Assembly: GCA_024639905.1 (NCBI GenBank) | Contig: JAHEGE010000002.1 | Coordinates: 235,535 to 299,534, forward strand | DNA from: Gammaproteobacteria bacterium | GTDB lineage: Bacteria; Pseudomonadota; Gammaproteobacteria; Pseudomonadales; Pseudohongiellaceae | Direction of reading: 5' to 3' | DNA: 64,000 bases | Shown: positions 18,802-27,685 of the stretch, piece by piece | Layout: each line of letters opens with the position of its first letter | Position numbering within the stretch: position 1 is the first letter of the stretch | The notes under the pieces: generated by a model | The model's input: only the letters and a program-made list of their open reading frames with translations | The model's database searches: none | What the model was told of the DNA's origin: nothing | Position numbers and translations under genes: made by a program

Positions 18802-20133
18802 TTATGGATTCAACACCGAATAGCCGCGCACCGATTGGGGCTTGTTACTGTAGCTGTCGACGATCGCTTGCACCGCGGTCACTCCCACGTCTTGTCTTAC
18901 GTTTAGGTGTGAGTAGGAGCTGATTTGCGTCATCATTATGCCGACCATATTCTCCACGGGATCTACCCAGAAAATCGTGCCCCATGCGCCGCCCCAGGTA
19001 AATGAGCCCGGCGTTATGGGGTCCCGCGCGGTGCCAGGGTCGTTGAGGATGCCGAAGCCCAAGCCAAAATTGTAGCCGGGTCCCCTTATATAAATATCGT
19101 GATCGCCACTGTGATTGGAGATCATGAGGTTGACCGTTTTAGGGCTCAGCAGGCGCACGCCATCGAGCTCGCCGCCGTTTAGTAGCATCTGGCTAAAGCG
19201 CCAGTAATCGGCTGCGGTGGAGAAAAGCCCTGCGACGCCTCCGTAGTAGTCGCTGCCGAAGAACGGGACCGCGCTGTATTCAGGCGTACGATACACTTCA
19301 ATAGTCTGACCAGGGCCCGTGGGTGAGTATACGGTAGCTACGCGCGCGCGCTTTTCTTCGGGCACGACATAGGATGTGTCGCTCATCTCAAGCGGATCGA
19401 GGATCCTCTTCTGCAAAAAGTCTTTTAACGGCTCACCTGCGATGCGCTCGACGAGCAGCGCAACGTAGTCCGTAGAGCTGCCGTACTGCCAATCCTCGCT
19501 TGGGTGAAAGGCGAGTGGCAAAGGGGCGCGCTTAATGAGTGTCGCCTCGAGGCTGCTTTCTCGTTGCAGTAGCGTCTGCTCGTCTTCGGTGAGCAAGTCG
19601 CGGCTAGGGTCCAGCCCAGTGGTGTGAGCTAATACATCACGGACGGTAATCGGTTGCCGGGGAGTCATGCGGTGGACGCCCGCGTCGTCCTCGATTAACA
19701 CCTGCTTGTCTGCGATCTCCGGTATCCATTTGCTCACCGGGTCGGTAAGCAGGAAGCGGCCTTCTTCGTAAAGCATCATAAGTGCGGTAGAGACTATAGG
19801 TTTGGTCATGGACATGATGAAGAAGATCGTGTCCTGCTGCATCGGTTTATCGGCTTCTTTGTCCTGCCAGCCCTGGGTGCCGAAATGCGCGACCTTACCG
19901 TCGCGAGCGACTAGGGTCACCGTCCCCGCGAGCTGGTTGGCATCGATATAGCGTTGCATGGCGGCGGGGAGTCGCTCGAGTCTTTCGCTCGACAGACCAA
20001 CTCGTTCGGGACTGGTGCGTGGAAGCGACTGGGCGCTGACGCCAGTCGTGAAAATCGCTAATCCGACCCACAGCAAAATCTCGGCGCCGAGTGATAGAGG
20101 TTTTTGTGTTCTCGTTTCTGGCAATAATCGCAT
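18802..20133 (-). CDS. Exported serine hydrolase of the class C beta-lactamase/family VIII esterase group
   Basis: Protein of 443 aa with an N-terminal hydrophobic signal (about 13-34, cleavage near VSAQ). The penicillin-binding fold motifs are SMTK (Ser108, Lys111), YGSS (Tyr217) and, late in the protein, WGGAWGT in the KTG position. The YxN-type motif and the W-G-G box in place of K-T-G are usual for family VIII esterases rather than true beta-lactamases. I therefore expect hydrolysis of esters or small amides in the periplasm; the substrate is unknown. It is the last gene of a minus-strand run of MFS transporter, alpha/beta hydrolase and this enzyme (27 bp from the hydrolase). Confidence 0.85.
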   Translation of the reverse strand: MRLLPETRTQKPLSLGAEILLWVGLAIFTTGVSAQSLPRTSPERVGLSSERLERLPAAMQRYIDANQLAGTVTLVARDGKVAHFGTQGWQDKEADKPMQQDTIFFIMSMTKPIVSTALMMLYEEGRFLLTDPVSKWIPEIADKQVLIEDDAGVHRMTPRQPITVRDVLAHTTGLDPSRDLLTEDEQTLLQRESSLEATLIKRAPLPLAFHPSEDWQYGSSTDYVALLVERIAGEPLKDFLQKRILDPLEMSDTSYVVPEEKRARVATVYSPTGPGQTIEVYRTPEYSAVPFFGSDYYGGVAGLFSTAADYWRFSQMLLNGGELDGVRLLSPKTVNLMISNHSGDHDIYIRGPGYNFGLGFGILNDPGTARDPITPGSFTWGGAWGTIFWVDPVENMVGIMMTQISSYSHLNVRQDVGVTAVQAIVDSYSNKPQSVRGYSVLNP

Positions 20134-20160
20134 GGTGAAGTCCTTTAAAGGCGCGCTACG

Positions 20161-21243
20161 CTATGGCGCTAAAGAGGCAGCGAAGCCGCTAATATCGCGT
20201 ACGGTGGCGTGATAGACGTCGGGTATTGCGCCGACGAAAGAGCAGTCGGCGGCATGGCAAGTGCCATGCACCGTCCTGCCAACGGCGGAGACGCCCGCCG
20301 CGAGTAATTTGCGGTAGTAGGCGAGTCCTTCGTCGCGCAGTGGATCGAGTTCATTGACCGACACCACGTGTGGAGGTAGGCCCGCGAGGTCCTCTCTCGT
20401 CGCGTGATAGGGCCAGGTGAGGGGATTGGTTGCGTTGGCGCCGCTGGGGTCGTAGGGTTTCACCAATGCGCTCATCGTCTTCATGTCGAGGAAGTACGCA
20501 TCGTTCTCAACTAGCGAGGGCAGCTCTGCGGGCTGGCTGCCATAAAGGCCTGAAATATAAGGGCACTGTGCATAGACGCCGCGAATCTCGCCTAACCAGC
20601 CTTCTTGTTTAGCAAGCAGTGTTGTGGCGATAGACAAATTGCCGCCACCGGACTCGCCGCTCATGATGAGGTGAGAGATGCCTAGCTCGGCCTTGTTTGT
20701 TGCTACCCAACGCGCCGCGTCGGCGCAGTCGTGAAGTGCGGCGGGGAAGGGGTGATTGCCTAATGCGCCCGCGCCATTGCGAAATTCAACGCCGACGACA
20801 ACCATGCCGGTAGCGGCGAGCTCGCTACGCCAGCGTGCGTAATTGGCATCAGCGGCGGTGAGAATCACCATGCCGCCGCCATGGGTGTGCACGACGCAGG
20901 GGAGTGGTGCGTTCTGCGCGTTGTGCCCACTTGGTGTGTGAATATAAAGCGTAATCTCGTTACCATCGCGGCCTCTGATCACGCGCTCGCTCACCTCTAC
21001 ATTATTGGGGCCGGCAGCCGCGCCTGCGAGCATGCCAAACATCGCACGCCAGCCTTCTTCGGCGGCTGCGGCGTAGGCGAGGCAAGTGGCTAGATCGCTG
21101 TCTGCGTTAACCGGGGGCTCGGCGGCTTGGCCATCTAGGCCAAGAGCTGCAAGCGCCGCTGCGAGCCTTGGATCGGTTCTAGGGTCAGTGCCTAGGCTCA
21201 TGGTGGAATCGCCGAGTCGTCCTGGGAGTTGAGGTGATCGCAT
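20161..21243 (-). CDS. Alpha/beta hydrolase, hormone-sensitive lipase family (family IV esterase)
   Basis: Protein of 360 aa. It shows the oxyanion-hole motif HGGG (121-124) and the nucleophile elbow GESGGG (Ser197; family consensus GDSAGG). An acidic residue lies in [10 protein letters not shown], and the catalytic His is probably the one in GTCHAAD. There is no signal peptide, so it is likely cytoplasmic. I take the ATG at 21243 because GGAGAG lies 9 nt upstream; a longer frame to 21432 runs into the MFS gene and has no homology. It sits between the MFS gene (50 bp) and the beta-lactamase-like gene, which suggests uptake and hydrolysis of a shared ester substrate (inference). Confidence 0.88.
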   Translation of the reverse strand: MRSPQLPGRLGDSTMSLGTDPRTDPRLAAALAALGLDGQAAEPPVNADSDLATCLAYAAAAEEGWRAMFGMLAGAAAGPNNVEVSERVIRGRDGNEITLYIHTPSGHNAQNAPLPCVVHTHGGGMVILTAADANYARWRSELAATGMVVVGVEFRNGAGALGNHPFPAALHDCADAARWVATNKAELGISHLIMSGESGGGNLSIATTLLAKQEGWLGEIRGVYAQCPYISGLYGSQPAELPSLVENDAYFLDMKTMSALVKPYDPSGANATNPLTWPYHATREDLAGLPPHVVSVNELDPLRDEGLAYYRKLLAAGVSAVGRTVHGTCHAADCSFVGAIPDVYHATVRDISGFAASLAP

Positions 21244-21293
21244 GATTTTAAGTCTCTCCTTTTTTGTCGTTGTCTTAACTTGTCGCAGTGGTG

Positions 21294-22652
21294 CTATTCC
21301 GCTGCCAATGCAATATCTTCGTGGATTGTTTTGGTGGCACGGTAGTAGTGAAAGGCGCACCAGAGATTCACTAGTACGGTAAGCGACATTGCATAGCGCA
21401 GCGCGTCTACGCCATAAGCTGGCGTGAGCCAATCGCTCACCAGTCCGGTCATCATAGGGCCAAGGCCCAAACCGATTAGGTTGAGCACGAATAACAGAAT
21501 AGCAGAGGCCATGGCACGCATGCGGATGCCCACTAAAAAGTGCGTCGCCGCGATGCAGGGGGCGAGATAGAGGCCGCCAAAAAACACGGGAATGAAATAC
21601 GAGAACGCCGCGCTGTAGCCATCAGGCATGAGTAAGAACGAAATAAGAGCGAAGGGAATTGCCGCCAGTGTGGAGATAAACGGCACCCAAACATACCACG
21701 CCTTGTCGTCGCGCTTGTCCGCCATGCGGTCGGAGAGCCAGCCGCCTGCGAAGGTGCCCAAGAGTCCGCCGACACCAGCGATAAGACCGTAGTATAGGCC
21801 GACGTCGAGTATCGGCATGCTATGCACACGACCGAGAAATAGCGGCAGAAAATTTCCCATTCCATAAGTCACGAACGCGTGCAGTGCGCAGGCGAAGCTC
21901 AGATGGATAAACGAGCGGCGCGAGGCAAGGATGCGCATTACGTGGAAGAATCCTGGAGGAGCCACGTCCCGACGACCCTCGGCCATACCGCGAGGCGGTT
22001 CTTTGATGACGAAGCGCACGAGTAAGGAGAGAAAAACTCCCGGGATGCCAACGACGATGAATGCCGTCCGCCAATCGAAATACTGAACTAAATAGGCGCC
22101 GCCGACAGTGCCAATCAAGATGCCGCCATAGACCCCTAAAGAATAAATAGACAGGGCGGTCGCGCGTTGTTTTGCAGGGAAGATGTCGGACACTATGGAG
22201 TGTGCGGGTGGCGAACCGCCGGCTTCGCCAATGCCGACACCGAAGCGTGCAGCGAACAACTGCCCGAAATTCTGAGCGAAGCCGCAAGCCGCGGTCATCA
22301 CGCTCCAGATGGCTACAGACGCAGCGATGACGTTGCGGCGATTACTGAGGTCAGCAAGCCGCGCAATAGGGATGCCAAGCACGGTATAGATAACTGCGAA
22401 GGCGAGACCCGAGAGCATGCCGAACTGGCCGTCGGTGAGCTGCAGGTCTTCGATAATGTAAGAGGCGAGCACGTTGATCACTTGGCGATCGACAAAATTG
22501 GAGATGTAGACGACGGTCAGGATGCCGAGCACTAGGTAGCGGTAGGTGGGGTTTGCATAAGCGGCGACTGTCTTACTTCGCGCGTCGTTTTCCGGGCTAT
22601 TAGAAGAAGAGTCGTTATGTGGCGTAACGTTGGATCGAACTGCGTCGTTCAT
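21294..22652 (-). CDS. Major facilitator superfamily transporter, spinster-like
   Basis: Inner-membrane permease of 452 aa with 12 predicted helices. After a polar N-terminus of about 35 residues come the first helix with [12 protein letters not shown] and the loop motif [13 protein letters not shown]. Then comes the [31 protein letters not shown] stretch typical of the spinster-like/hexuronate-type MFS. The substrate cannot be read from sequence. It is the first gene of the three-gene minus-strand unit with two serine hydrolases, so it is probably the importer for their substrate, or an exporter of a product. Confidence 0.88.
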   Translation of the reverse strand: MNDAVRSNVTPHNDSSSNSPENDARSKTVAAYANPTYRYLVLGILTVVYISNFVDRQVINVLASYIIEDLQLTDGQFGMLSGLAFAVIYTVLGIPIARLADLSNRRNVIAASVAIWSVMTAACGFAQNFGQLFAARFGVGIGEAGGSPPAHSIVSDIFPAKQRATALSIYSLGVYGGILIGTVGGAYLVQYFDWRTAFIVVGIPGVFLSLLVRFVIKEPPRGMAEGRRDVAPPGFFHVMRILASRRSFIHLSFACALHAFVTYGMGNFLPLFLGRVHSMPILDVGLYYGLIAGVGGLLGTFAGGWLSDRMADKRDDKAWYVWVPFISTLAAIPFALISFLLMPDGYSAAFSYFIPVFFGGLYLAPCIAATHFLVGIRMRAMASAILLFVLNLIGLGLGPMMTGLVSDWLTPAYGVDALRYAMSLTVLVNLWCAFHYYRATKTIHEDIALAAE

Positions 22653-22793
22653 ACGGCTACCCTCGGCTTTTTATCGTTTTAATGCGAGTGGCTCGAGTAT
22701 CACACAAGCAGACGCATTGACCAAGCTACCTCTTAAGGGCTATTTCGCGGCGCTAGCTATGCTATCTTAGGCGCCAAATTAGAGGTGTCTCCA

Positions 22794-24209
22794 ATGCATG
22801 ATCCCGTCTGGACTTCGGTCATTCCCCCCTTGCTGGCAATCGGCCTTGCGATTGCCACGCGCCAAGTGATTCTGTCACTTAGCATCGGTATCTGGATGGG
22901 TGTTTGGCTGTTAGGTTCGAGCAATCCGGTTGCGGCGGCAGCAGGGGCTGTAGATGCGGTTATTTCGGTCTTTAGTGACGTAGGCGATACGCGGGTATTG
23001 GTGTTTACCCTAGTCATAGGCGGGCTGATAGCGACTATCGAAAAGCTTGGTGGCGTGCGCGGTTTCATTCATCTGCTGCAAGACCGCGAATGGATTACAG
23101 GGTCACGCAGAGCGCAGTGGCTTGCGTTTGGCACCGGCGTTGTCGTCTTCATCGAATCCAACATCACGCTATTAATCGCCGGAGCGATATCGCGGCCGTT
23201 GTTCGATCGCTTTCGCGTTTCACGCGAGAAACTGGCATACATTATCGATGCTACGTCGGCGCCAATCTGCGTTCTTATCCCTTTAAACGCTTGGGGAGCG
23301 GTAATCGTGAGCCTGCTAGCATCAAGCGGCATAGAGAACCCAATCGATGTTTTCGTCGGCGCTATCGCGTTCAATTTCTATGCGCTGGCCGCTGTCGCCG
23401 TTTGTGCGGTAGTGATCGCCCGGGATATCGATATTGGCCCTATGCGGGCGGCGCAGGCGCGCACTCAGGCGGGTGAGTTCCTCTGGCCCAATGCCACGCC
23501 TATGGTCGATCCCAGCCTCCTCGATGTGCAGCAAGAACGCCAGCCAAAGGATTCTGCGCGTCTGATGCTGCTCCCTGTTCTCGCTTTGGTGGTCAGTATG
23601 CCACTCGGCTTGTTTATCACCGGCGATGGCGACCTGAGCGCAGGTTCGGGTTCTACTTCGGTGCTGTGGGCAGTGCTCGTCGCGCTAGGCGTCGCCTGGG
23701 CGTTCGCGTTGAGTGCGAGGCTTGCCTCGCTGGAGACGTTGATGCAACTGTTCTTGAAGGGCGCGGGTGGGTTGTTACCGGTTGCGATGATCTTGCTCTT
23801 CTCACTCGCCCTGGGCGATATCGCGAATGCGCTTGGCACCGGGGTGTATGTGGCGCAGTTGGCGCAAGAAGCCATACCCACTGCATTTCTCTTGCCGCTG
23901 CTGTTTTTGTTATCAGCATTTATCGCGTTCTCTATTGGCTCTAGCTGGGGCACTTTCGCTATCATGATACCGCTGGCGATGCAGCTCGTCGGGGCTCTGG
24001 ATATGAATGCCTCGCTGTTCTTGGCGGCAGTGTTGTCGGGTTCGGTATTTGGCGATCACGCCTCGCCGATAAGCGATACGACGGTGGTGGCATCGATGGC
24101 GGCGGCGACGGATCATATCGACCACGTGCGTACGCAGTTGCCTTATGCGCTCGTGAGCGCTGCGATAGCCACGCTCGCGTTTTTTGGCGCGGGCCTAGTC
24201 ATGCTCTAA
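22794..24209 (+). CDS. NhaC family Na+/H+ antiporter-like transporter
   Basis: Polytopic membrane protein, 471 aa, about 11-12 helices, of the NhaC/ion transporter superfamily. Recognisable segments are VVFIESNITLLIAGAISRP, YIIDATSAPICVLIPLNAWG and the C-terminal VFGDHASPISDTTVVAS. The exchanged ion could be Na+ or an organic acid such as malate/lactate, as in NhaC relatives. I use the ATG at 22794, with AGAGGTG about 8 nt upstream, rather than the in-frame GTG at 22785 that lies within that ribosome site. glpE follows after 43 bp. Confidence 0.85.
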   Translation: MHDPVWTSVIPPLLAIGLAIATRQVILSLSIGIWMGVWLLGSSNPVAAAAGAVDAVISVFSDVGDTRVLVFTLVIGGLIATIEKLGGVRGFIHLLQDREWITGSRRAQWLAFGTGVVVFIESNITLLIAGAISRPLFDRFRVSREKLAYIIDATSAPICVLIPLNAWGAVIVSLLASSGIENPIDVFVGAIAFNFYALAAVAVCAVVIARDIDIGPMRAAQARTQAGEFLWPNATPMVDPSLLDVQQERQPKDSARLMLLPVLALVVSMPLGLFITGDGDLSAGSGSTSVLWAVLVALGVAWAFALSARLASLETLMQLFLKGAGGLLPVAMILLFSLALGDIANALGTGVYVAQLAQEAIPTAFLLPLLFLLSAFIAFSIGSSWGTFAIMIPLAMQLVGALDMNASLFLAAVLSGSVFGDHASPISDTTVVASMAAATDHIDHVRTQLPYALVSAAIATLAFFGAGLVML

Positions 24210-24252
24210 GGCTTTAGCCAGTGAGCGGCCATACAGGACGGGATTTGAAATA

Positions 24253-24564
24253 ATGAATTACTCACGCATAGATTGGCATTCCGCGCAGGCGATTATCGAC
24301 GAGCACGGGCTCGAAGGCGTGCATCTCGTTGACGTGCGCGACGAGCGCAGTTTCGATGCTGGACATGTCGAATCGGCGATTCATTTGGCAGGACCGGCAG
24401 TCGCCGAATTTATCGCAGAGGCCGATGGCGCAAAGCCGGTCTTAGTGTATTGCTATCATGGCAACATGAGCCAAGGCGCCGCGGCGTATCTTGCGGAGCA
24501 GGGCTTTGAGACAACTTACAGTATCGATGGAGGCTTCGAAGCTTACCGCGAGGCAGGATGGTAG
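24253..24564 (+). CDS. glpE: Thiosulfate sulfurtransferase (rhodanese) GlpE
   Basis: Single-domain rhodanese of 103 aa that moves sulfane sulfur from thiosulfate to cyanide or a thiol. The active-site loop is CYHGNMS with Cys67 as nucleophile, nearly identical to the CYHGNSS loop of GlpE. Family motifs VDVRDERSFDAGHV and DGGFEAYREAGW are present. It follows the NhaC gene and converges on a hypothetical membrane protein with a 6-bp gap. Confidence 0.93.
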   Translation: MNYSRIDWHSAQAIIDEHGLEGVHLVDVRDERSFDAGHVESAIHLAGPAVAEFIAEADGAKPVLVYCYHGNMSQGAAAYLAEQGFETTYSIDGGFEAYREAGW

Positions 24565-24570
24565 GGCTTG

Positions 24571-24960
24571 TTAGGCGCCGTTGTCGGCCTTTTCAAAGGC
24601 GCGTTTGGCAGTTAGCGCGGTTACCATATAGAGCAGATTAAGCAGAGCCCAGCCGAACAGTTCGAAAGACCAAAGGGCGTGCGCGGCGGGGTCTATACTG
24701 CGAGCGCCAACAATCCAACCGCTCCACAGCACGAGAATTGCCAGTGGTAAAGCGGCGACAAGACGCCAACCGCGTTGCCACTGACGCCAGGCGGCAACCG
24801 TCAGAGCGGCGCTCGACGAGAGGGTGAGGAAAACAATGACGAGCATAACGGTATCCCACAGGGGGATGGCCTCAGCTTGGTTGTTAGCCGCGAGGATAGT
24901 GTGAACAGGCGCGCTTAACACGGCGCCGGCAAGGAGTGTTAGAGAGAGGTTTTTTTTCAT
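24571..24960 (-). CDS. Hypothetical small membrane protein
   Basis: Not recognised. From the ATG at 24960 it has 129 aa: an N-terminal signal-like segment (MKKNLSLTLLAGAVLSAPVH) followed by three hydrophobic helices (about 35-57, 67-85 and 97-118) and a short charged tail. The start is uncertain: there is no good ribosome site, and an in-frame ATG 36 bp upstream exists. It converges on glpE and is divergent from ppc. The coherent hydrophobic pattern and the absence of overlap with another gene make a real gene likely. Confidence 0.65.
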   Translation of the reverse strand: MKKNLSLTLLAGAVLSAPVHTILAANNQAEAIPLWDTVMLVIVFLTLSSSAALTVAAWRQWQRGWRLVAALPLAILVLWSGWIVGARSIDPAAHALWSFELFGWALLNLLYMVTALTAKRAFEKADNGA

Positions 24961-25069
24961 GCGCGAAGCGTAACCTAGCAAGGTCATGCAACGCAAAGTT
25001 TGCGTATGCCGCCGCGGTCACAGCACTTAACATTCACGTAGTAGTTAACGAGCAATTTACAGGAGTATT

Positions 25070-27685
25070 ATGAGAGGCGTCAGGACGAGCAAAGCTGGAT
25101 CGGCAATACCTAGCAATCTGGAGTATGAAAACCTCGTTGAGCTTAACTATCAGCTTTATAACGGCCTGTTTTTAACCTTGCCATTGGACGCGATCGAGCA
25201 AACTGGCATGTTATTGCCGTTGCTAGAATCGCGTGCACAGAAGGGTCTAGAACGAGGAGAGGATCCCGCAGAGATCCTGCAGGATTTCTTTAGCACCCAG
25301 CGGCCGCATTTTTCTGAGTCCGATAAGATCCAGTTCTTGTTTCGAGTTATCCAATACGTTGAACGGCAAGTCGTGCTTGTTGATGCATTAGAAGATGCAG
25401 CGTATCCACTGGTCCACAAAACTGAAAGCAATAATGTACTGCGCCTACTTTGCGAGCGAGTGAAGGCTGATGGCCTCGAGGAGCGCTTTACAAAAACTCT
25501 TGAGAATTTTGGCAGCAAGGTGATCCTCACTGCGCATCCCACCCAGTTCTATCCTGGTCAAGTGCTCGCGATAATCACCGACCTCGTTGAAGCTATTCGT
25601 ACGCAAGATATCGCGCAATCCCGTGATCTCCTGCAACAGTTAGGCAATACGCCGTTCTTTAATCAGGAGAAACCCACTCCCTTCGACGAAGCGACGAATC
25701 TTAGTTGGTATCTGTCGAATATCTTCTATGACGCTATTGGCTCGATCATGGACAGCCTAGGTGAGCATCTCGGTGATAGCGGCAGCGCAAACAACCACCT
25801 GCTTAGCGTCGGTTTTTGGCCGGGTGGTGATCGGGATGGCAACCCCTTCGTAAGCGTAGAGGTAACCCTGCGGGTAGCCGAGAAGCTGCGGTCGCTTATC
25901 ATGACTTGTTATCACCGCGATGTGCGCGAACTCAAGCGTAGGCTCAGTTTTAGGGGTGTCTACGCTCGGCTCGAAAAGCTCGAGAACAAGCTTTACAAAG
26001 AGATCAATAAGCCGGGCAAAACCTCGCTAAGTCTTCGTAGCCTTAACGAGCAGCTTTCGCTCATCGAGGACGAGGTGGCGGAGTCTTATCAGGGGCTGTA
26101 TCTTGAGTCGCTGCTATCGTTCAAGAACAAAGTGAATGCCTTCGGCTTTCATTTCGCCAATTTAGATATTCGTCAAGACTCGCGGGTCATTCACCGCACA
26201 TTCGATACGGTGCGGAGGCTATACCCCGACTTGTTGCCAGTCGATTTCGATGCACTGTCAGATGCCGATCAGATCGCCGCCATGCTTGCACTCTGTCCTC
26301 CCGAGCAGCCTCTCGCATTCGATTCCGAACTCATTCAAGACCCGCTAGAGCTGGATACCATAGAATCCCTCCGCGCGATTGCTAGCATCCAAGCGATCAA
26401 TGGAGAGAAGGGGTGTCATCGCTACATTATCAGCAACTGCCGTGGTGCGATTGACATCGCACGTGTTGTCGCTTTGGCTCGCTTCGCCGGCTGGCAAACA
26501 GATGAGCTGACTGTCGACATCGTGCCGCTATTCGAGACTATCGACGACTTGGCGGGCGCCGGCGACAGCATGACTGCCCTCTATGGCTTTGACGACTATC
26601 GAGCGCATCTTGCGCGTCGCAGTCAGAAGCAAACAGTCATGCTCGGTTTTTCCGACGGCACCAAAGACGGCGGTTACCTCATGGCGAACTGGGCTATTTA
26701 CTGCGCTAAAGAAGATCTCACTCGCGTTTCCCGGTCGGTCGGTGTTGAGGTCGCCTTCTTCGATGGCCGCGGCGGGCCGCCTGCGCGCGGTGGGGGCAGT
26801 ACTTATGAGTTTTATGCTGCACTGGGTAAGCAGATCGAAAGCAATCAGATCCAACTGACTGTCCAAGGTCAGACGGTCAGCTCCTATTACGGCAATGCCG
26901 AGGCGGCGACTCATAATCTGCGGCAACTACTCGCAGCGGGCTTGGAGAACAATCTCTATGACAGGCCCGAACGCGAACTCAACGCTGAGCAGCGCGCGCT
27001 GATGCAAGAACTGTCGGTGATTAGCTATGAAAGCTACAAGGCATTCAAAGCCCACCCACTTTTCATTCCCTATTTAGAAGAGATGAGTACGCTTAAATAC
27101 TACGGTCTTACGAATATTGGCAGCCGGCCTACCAAGAGGGGCGGTGGTGAAGGATTGAAATTCGAAGATCTGCGGGCAATCCCCTTCGTCGGCGCGTGGG
27201 CACAGTTAAAACAAAACGTACCGGGCTATTACGGCCTCGGCACGGCCCTGCGCAAGCTCGAAGAGGAAGGTCGGCTTGATGAGTGCAAGGCGCTGTATCG
27301 CCAATCGAAGTTTTTCAAGGCGCTAGTTGATAACAGCATGCAGAGCATGAGCAAGTCGAATTTTGAGCTTACCGCCTATATGGGCAAGCATCCTCGTTTC
27401 GGTGAATTCTGGAAGCAGGTACATGCCGAATTCGAGTTAAGTATAGAAATGGCACTGAAGATTTCAGGCACGACGGTATTACTCGAGGAGAATCCTACTA
27501 GTAGGCTAAGCATTGCCCTGCGTCAAAAGCTGGTGCTGCCGCTGCTGATTATTCAGCAATACGCGCTTATGCGCGTGCAGGAGGCGGAGGCAGTGGGCAG
27601 TGCCGACGCGTTCAGCGATCAGTATGAAAAAATGATCATGCGCAGCCTATTCGGCAACGTGAACGCGTCGCGAAATTCCGCTTAG
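25070..27685 (+). CDS. ppc: Phosphoenolpyruvate carboxylase, Bacteroidota-like type
   Basis: Adds bicarbonate to PEP to give oxaloacetate, refilling the TCA cycle. The protein has 871 aa. Catalytic segments are LTAHPTQFYPG (about 153-163, key His), GFWPGGDRDGNPFV (about 248-261) and FFDGRGGPPARGGG (about 564-577). The N-terminus lacks the start of the E. coli enzyme, and the HGRGG loop reads DGRGG. The usual C-terminal RNTG ending is replaced by NASRNSA. These traits match, from memory, the shorter PEP carboxylase of Flavobacterium and relatives rather than the proteobacterial one. AGGAG sits 5 nt before the ATG. The gene overlaps the convergent TPR gene by 4 bp. Confidence 0.92.
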   Translation: MRGVRTSKAGSAIPSNLEYENLVELNYQLYNGLFLTLPLDAIEQTGMLLPLLESRAQKGLERGEDPAEILQDFFSTQRPHFSESDKIQFLFRVIQYVERQVVLVDALEDAAYPLVHKTESNNVLRLLCERVKADGLEERFTKTLENFGSKVILTAHPTQFYPGQVLAIITDLVEAIRTQDIAQSRDLLQQLGNTPFFNQEKPTPFDEATNLSWYLSNIFYDAIGSIMDSLGEHLGDSGSANNHLLSVGFWPGGDRDGNPFVSVEVTLRVAEKLRSLIMTCYHRDVRELKRRLSFRGVYARLEKLENKLYKEINKPGKTSLSLRSLNEQLSLIEDEVAESYQGLYLESLLSFKNKVNAFGFHFANLDIRQDSRVIHRTFDTVRRLYPDLLPVDFDALSDADQIAAMLALCPPEQPLAFDSELIQDPLELDTIESLRAIASIQAINGEKGCHRYIISNCRGAIDIARVVALARFAGWQTDELTVDIVPLFETIDDLAGAGDSMTALYGFDDYRAHLARRSQKQTVMLGFSDGTKDGGYLMANWAIYCAKEDLTRVSRSVGVEVAFFDGRGGPPARGGGSTYEFYAALGKQIESNQIQLTVQGQTVSSYYGNAEAATHNLRQLLAAGLENNLYDRPERELNAEQRALMQELSVISYESYKAFKAHPLFIPYLEEMSTLKYYGLTNIGSRPTKRGGGEGLKFEDLRAIPFVGAWAQLKQNVPGYYGLGTALRKLEEEGRLDECKALYRQSKFFKALVDNSMQSMSKSNFELTAYMGKHPRFGEFWKQVHAEFELSIEMALKISGTTVLLEENPTSRLSIALRQKLVLPLLIIQQYALMRVQEAEAVGSADAFSDQYEKMIMRSLFGNVNASRNSA

